From Crocinitomicaceae bacterium (lineage in GTDB: Bacteria; Bacteroidota; Bacteroidia; Flavobacteriales_D; Crocinitomicaceae): DNA of 6,656 nucleotides. This document shows, in pieces, positions 5,066 to 6,656 of the stretch. Position 1 is the stretch's first letter. Every line of letters starts with the position of its first letter. The position numbers and the translations under genes were made by a program. The stretch lies in NCBI GenBank assembly GCA_011522905.1, contig WTIB01000334.1, positions 1 to 6,656 on the forward strand. Direction: 5' to 3'. The notes under the pieces are model-generated. The model was not told where the DNA came from. It worked only from the letters and a program-made list of their open reading frames with translations, and did not search any database.

Positions 5066-6656
5066 CCTTTTTGTCTTTATCTTCTTGCGAAATATCTTCT
5101 TTAAATTCAGGCGGTGTTTTTAAATCAGGTTTTGGTTTGACTGACTTTGGTTCTTCCTTTGAATTTGAATCAGTTTCCTCTGTCTTAAGGTCAGACTCTT
5201 TAACCTTTTCATCCATTTTTCCTTCTTTTGAGTCATCTGTATTTTCTTCAGTTTTGTCCCATACACGTTTTCCAAAAATGGCTTCCAAGTCTTCCTTGAA
5301 AATGACTTCCGAAGAAAGCAATTTTTCTGCCAATTCTGAAAGCTTTTCTTTATTCTCTGTTAGTAATTTTAAAGCCCGCTCATATTGAATTTCAATCATT
5401 TTGCTTACCTCTTCATCAATAACTCGAGCTCGGTCATCGGAATATGGCTTGGTAAACATATCCTGTCCTCTTGAGTCAAAATAGGAGATGTTACCTATCT
5501 TTTCATTCAGGCCATATATCGAAACCATCGCATATGCCTGTTTTGTCACTTTTTCTAAATCACTTAATGCACCGGTACTGATTTTACCGAATATTAATTG
5601 TTCAGCGGCTCTTCCACCCAGGGCGGAGCACATCTCATCTAAGATTTGTTCAGTAGTTGTAATACTTCTCTCTTCTGGCAGATACCAAGCTGCACCAAGG
5701 GATTGTCCTCTTGGCACTATAGTAACCTTTACAAGTGGATGGGCATGTTCAAGCAACCATGATATTGTGGCATGTCCCGCCTCATGGAATGCAATTGCCT
5801 TTTTCTCACTTGGAGTGATGATTTTGTTCTTTTTTTCTAGACCTCCAATGATTCGGTCAACCGCATCTAAAAAGTCCTGTTTTTCAACTTTTTTCTTATT
5901 ATTTCTCGCTGCAATTAATGCCGCTTCATTACATAGGTTTGCAATGTCCGCTCCTGAAAATCCAGGTGTTTGTTTAGCTAAAAAGCTTACATCCAAATTC
6001 TTTTCAAGTTTCAATGGCTTAAGATGGACTTCGAAAATCTCTTGACGTTCATTTAAATCGGGCATATCAACATAAATTTGTCTATCAAATCTACCCGCTC
6101 TCATCAAGGCGCCATCCAAAACATCTGCTCTGTTGGTAGCTGCCAAAATAATGACTCCAGAATTCGTCCCAAAACCATCCATCTCCGTAAGCAATTGATT
6201 TAGGGTATTTTCTCTTTCATCATTTGAATTAAAACCATTATTCTTTCCTCGTGCCCTACCGATCGCATCGATTTCATCTATAAATATTATGGCAGGAGAT
6301 TTTTCTTTCGCTTGCTTAAACAAGTCTCTAACTCTTGATGCCCCAACTCCGACAAACATCTCAACAAAATCAGATCCAGATAAGGAGAAAAAGGGCACTT
6401 TGGCTTCACCTGCGACAGCTTTGGCCAAAAGTGTCTTTCCTGTTCCAGGAGGACCTACAAGCAAAGCTCCTTTGGGAATCTTAGCACCGAGTTCTGTATA
6501 TTTCGATGGGTTTTTCAAAAATTCAACAATTTCAACAATTTCTTCTTTTGCACCTTCTAAGCCAGCTACATCAGAAAAGGTAACATTGGTTGTTTTACCA
6601 TTTTCATACACTTTTGCCTTGGATTTACCAATGTTAAAGATTTGGCCACTGCCACC
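5058..6656 (-). CDS. ftsH: ATP-dependent zinc metalloprotease FtsH, N-terminus cut by window edge
   Basis: FtsH is the membrane-anchored hexameric AAA+ protease that unfolds and degrades misassembled membrane proteins and selected cytosolic regulators. The window holds 532 residues and starts at the linker GGSGQIFNIGKSKAK just after the second membrane helix. The periplasmic part and both helices (roughly 120-150 residues) are therefore off the right edge. Numbered from the first visible residue, the features are: VTFSDVAG; Walker A GPPGTGKT at 68-75; the pore loop around FVEMFVGVG; Walker B IIFIDE at 123-128; the second region of homology, AATNRADVLDGALMRAGRFDR, with its arginine fingers at about 172-192; zinc site HEAGH at 291-295; and the third ligand Asp366 in TGALSDLEKV. 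All key residues are present, so the enzyme should be active. After about residue 465 it carries a 67-residue tail rich in Asp/Glu (24) and Lys (15), predicted to be disordered. No start codon is in the window; GTG 6611 is an internal valine. Confidence 0.97.
   Translation of the reverse strand, partial: GGSGQIFNIGKSKAKVYENGKTTNVTFSDVAGLEGAKEEIVEIVEFLKNPSKYTELGAKIPKGALLVGPPGTGKTLLAKAVAGEAKVPFFSLSGSDFVEMFVGVGASRVRDLFKQAKEKSPAIIFIDEIDAIGRARGKNNGFNSNDERENTLNQLLTEMDGFGTNSGVIILAATNRADVLDGALMRAGRFDRQIYVDMPDLNERQEIFEVHLKPLKLEKNLDVSFLAKQTPGFSGADIANLCNEAALIAARNNKKKVEKQDFLDAVDRIIGGLEKKNKIITPSEKKAIAFHEAGHATISWLLEHAHPLVKVTIVPRGQSLGAAWYLPEERSITTTEQILDEMCSALGGRAAEQLIFGKISTGALSDLEKVTKQAYAMVSIYGLNEKIGNISYFDSRGQDMFTKPYSDDRARVIDEEVSKMIEIQYERALKLLTENKEKLSELAEKLLSSEVIFKEDLEAIFGKRVWDKTEENTDDSKEGKMDEKVKESDLKTEETDSNSKEEPKSVKPKPDLKTPPEFKEDISQEDKDKKDE

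Noticed and set aside
5071..5388. A Ser/Phe-rich open frame on the plus strand opposite the ftsH 3' end
   Set aside because: The serine and phenylalanine come from reading the antisense of the Glu/Lys/Asp codons of the FtsH tail. It is a shadow, not a gene.
5488..6045. A 185-codon open frame on the plus strand, antisense to ftsH
   Set aside because: It lies wholly opposite the conserved AAA+ and protease coding region. Its protein has no recognisable domain, and its composition is what a mirrored FtsH frame gives.
6521..6545. Tandem near-repeat TTCAACAAT in the right part
   Set aside because: It encodes the E-I-V-E-I-V-E segment found in FtsH proteins generally, so it reflects protein sequence and is not a DNA repeat element.

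Overview
The window looks like chromosomal DNA of a low-GC member of the Bacteroidota, probably Cytophagales- or Flavobacteriia-like. I infer this from four things: the cluster ftsH - small ORF - cdsA - psd, the short Bacteroidota-style phosphatidylserine decarboxylase with its 'HKEG' N-terminus, AT-rich starts without clear Shine-Dalgarno sequences, and possible -7 boxes of the TAnnTTTG type. No mobile element, CRISPR array, rRNA or tRNA gene is visible, and no stretch over 300 bases lacks a gene.

Left part (1-1291, minus strand): a nearly complete MATE-family multidrug/sodium antiporter whose extreme C-terminus lies off the left edge. A 136-bp divergent intergenic region (1292-1427) separates it from a plus-strand gene pair. 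It carries a TATTTTTG box facing each way and a perfect 14-bp palindrome. The pair (1428-3069) is an 86-residue charged protein of unknown function, overlapped by 17 nt by an SLC13/DASS-type anion permease. The two are probably translationally coupled.

Right part (3119-6656, minus strand): a compact run reading right to left. It starts with FtsH (AAA+ membrane protease, N-terminus off the right edge). Next is a 70-residue DUF2007-like protein that overlaps both neighbours, then CdsA (CDP-diacylglycerol synthase) and Psd (phosphatidylserine decarboxylase). Last is a 72-residue secreted Lys/Cys-rich protein. A strong intrinsic terminator oriented for the minus strand (3076-3099) closes the run and separates it from the convergent permease gene.

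FtsH, CdsA and Psd join membrane protein quality control with phosphatidylethanolamine synthesis: CdsA makes CDP-diacylglycerol, a phosphatidylserine synthase encoded elsewhere uses it, and Psd decarboxylates the product. I do not see a clear new defence or metabolic system. The least explained items are three small proteins: the 86-aa partner of the permease, the DUF2007-like protein between ftsH and cdsA, and the Lys/Cys-rich exported peptide.
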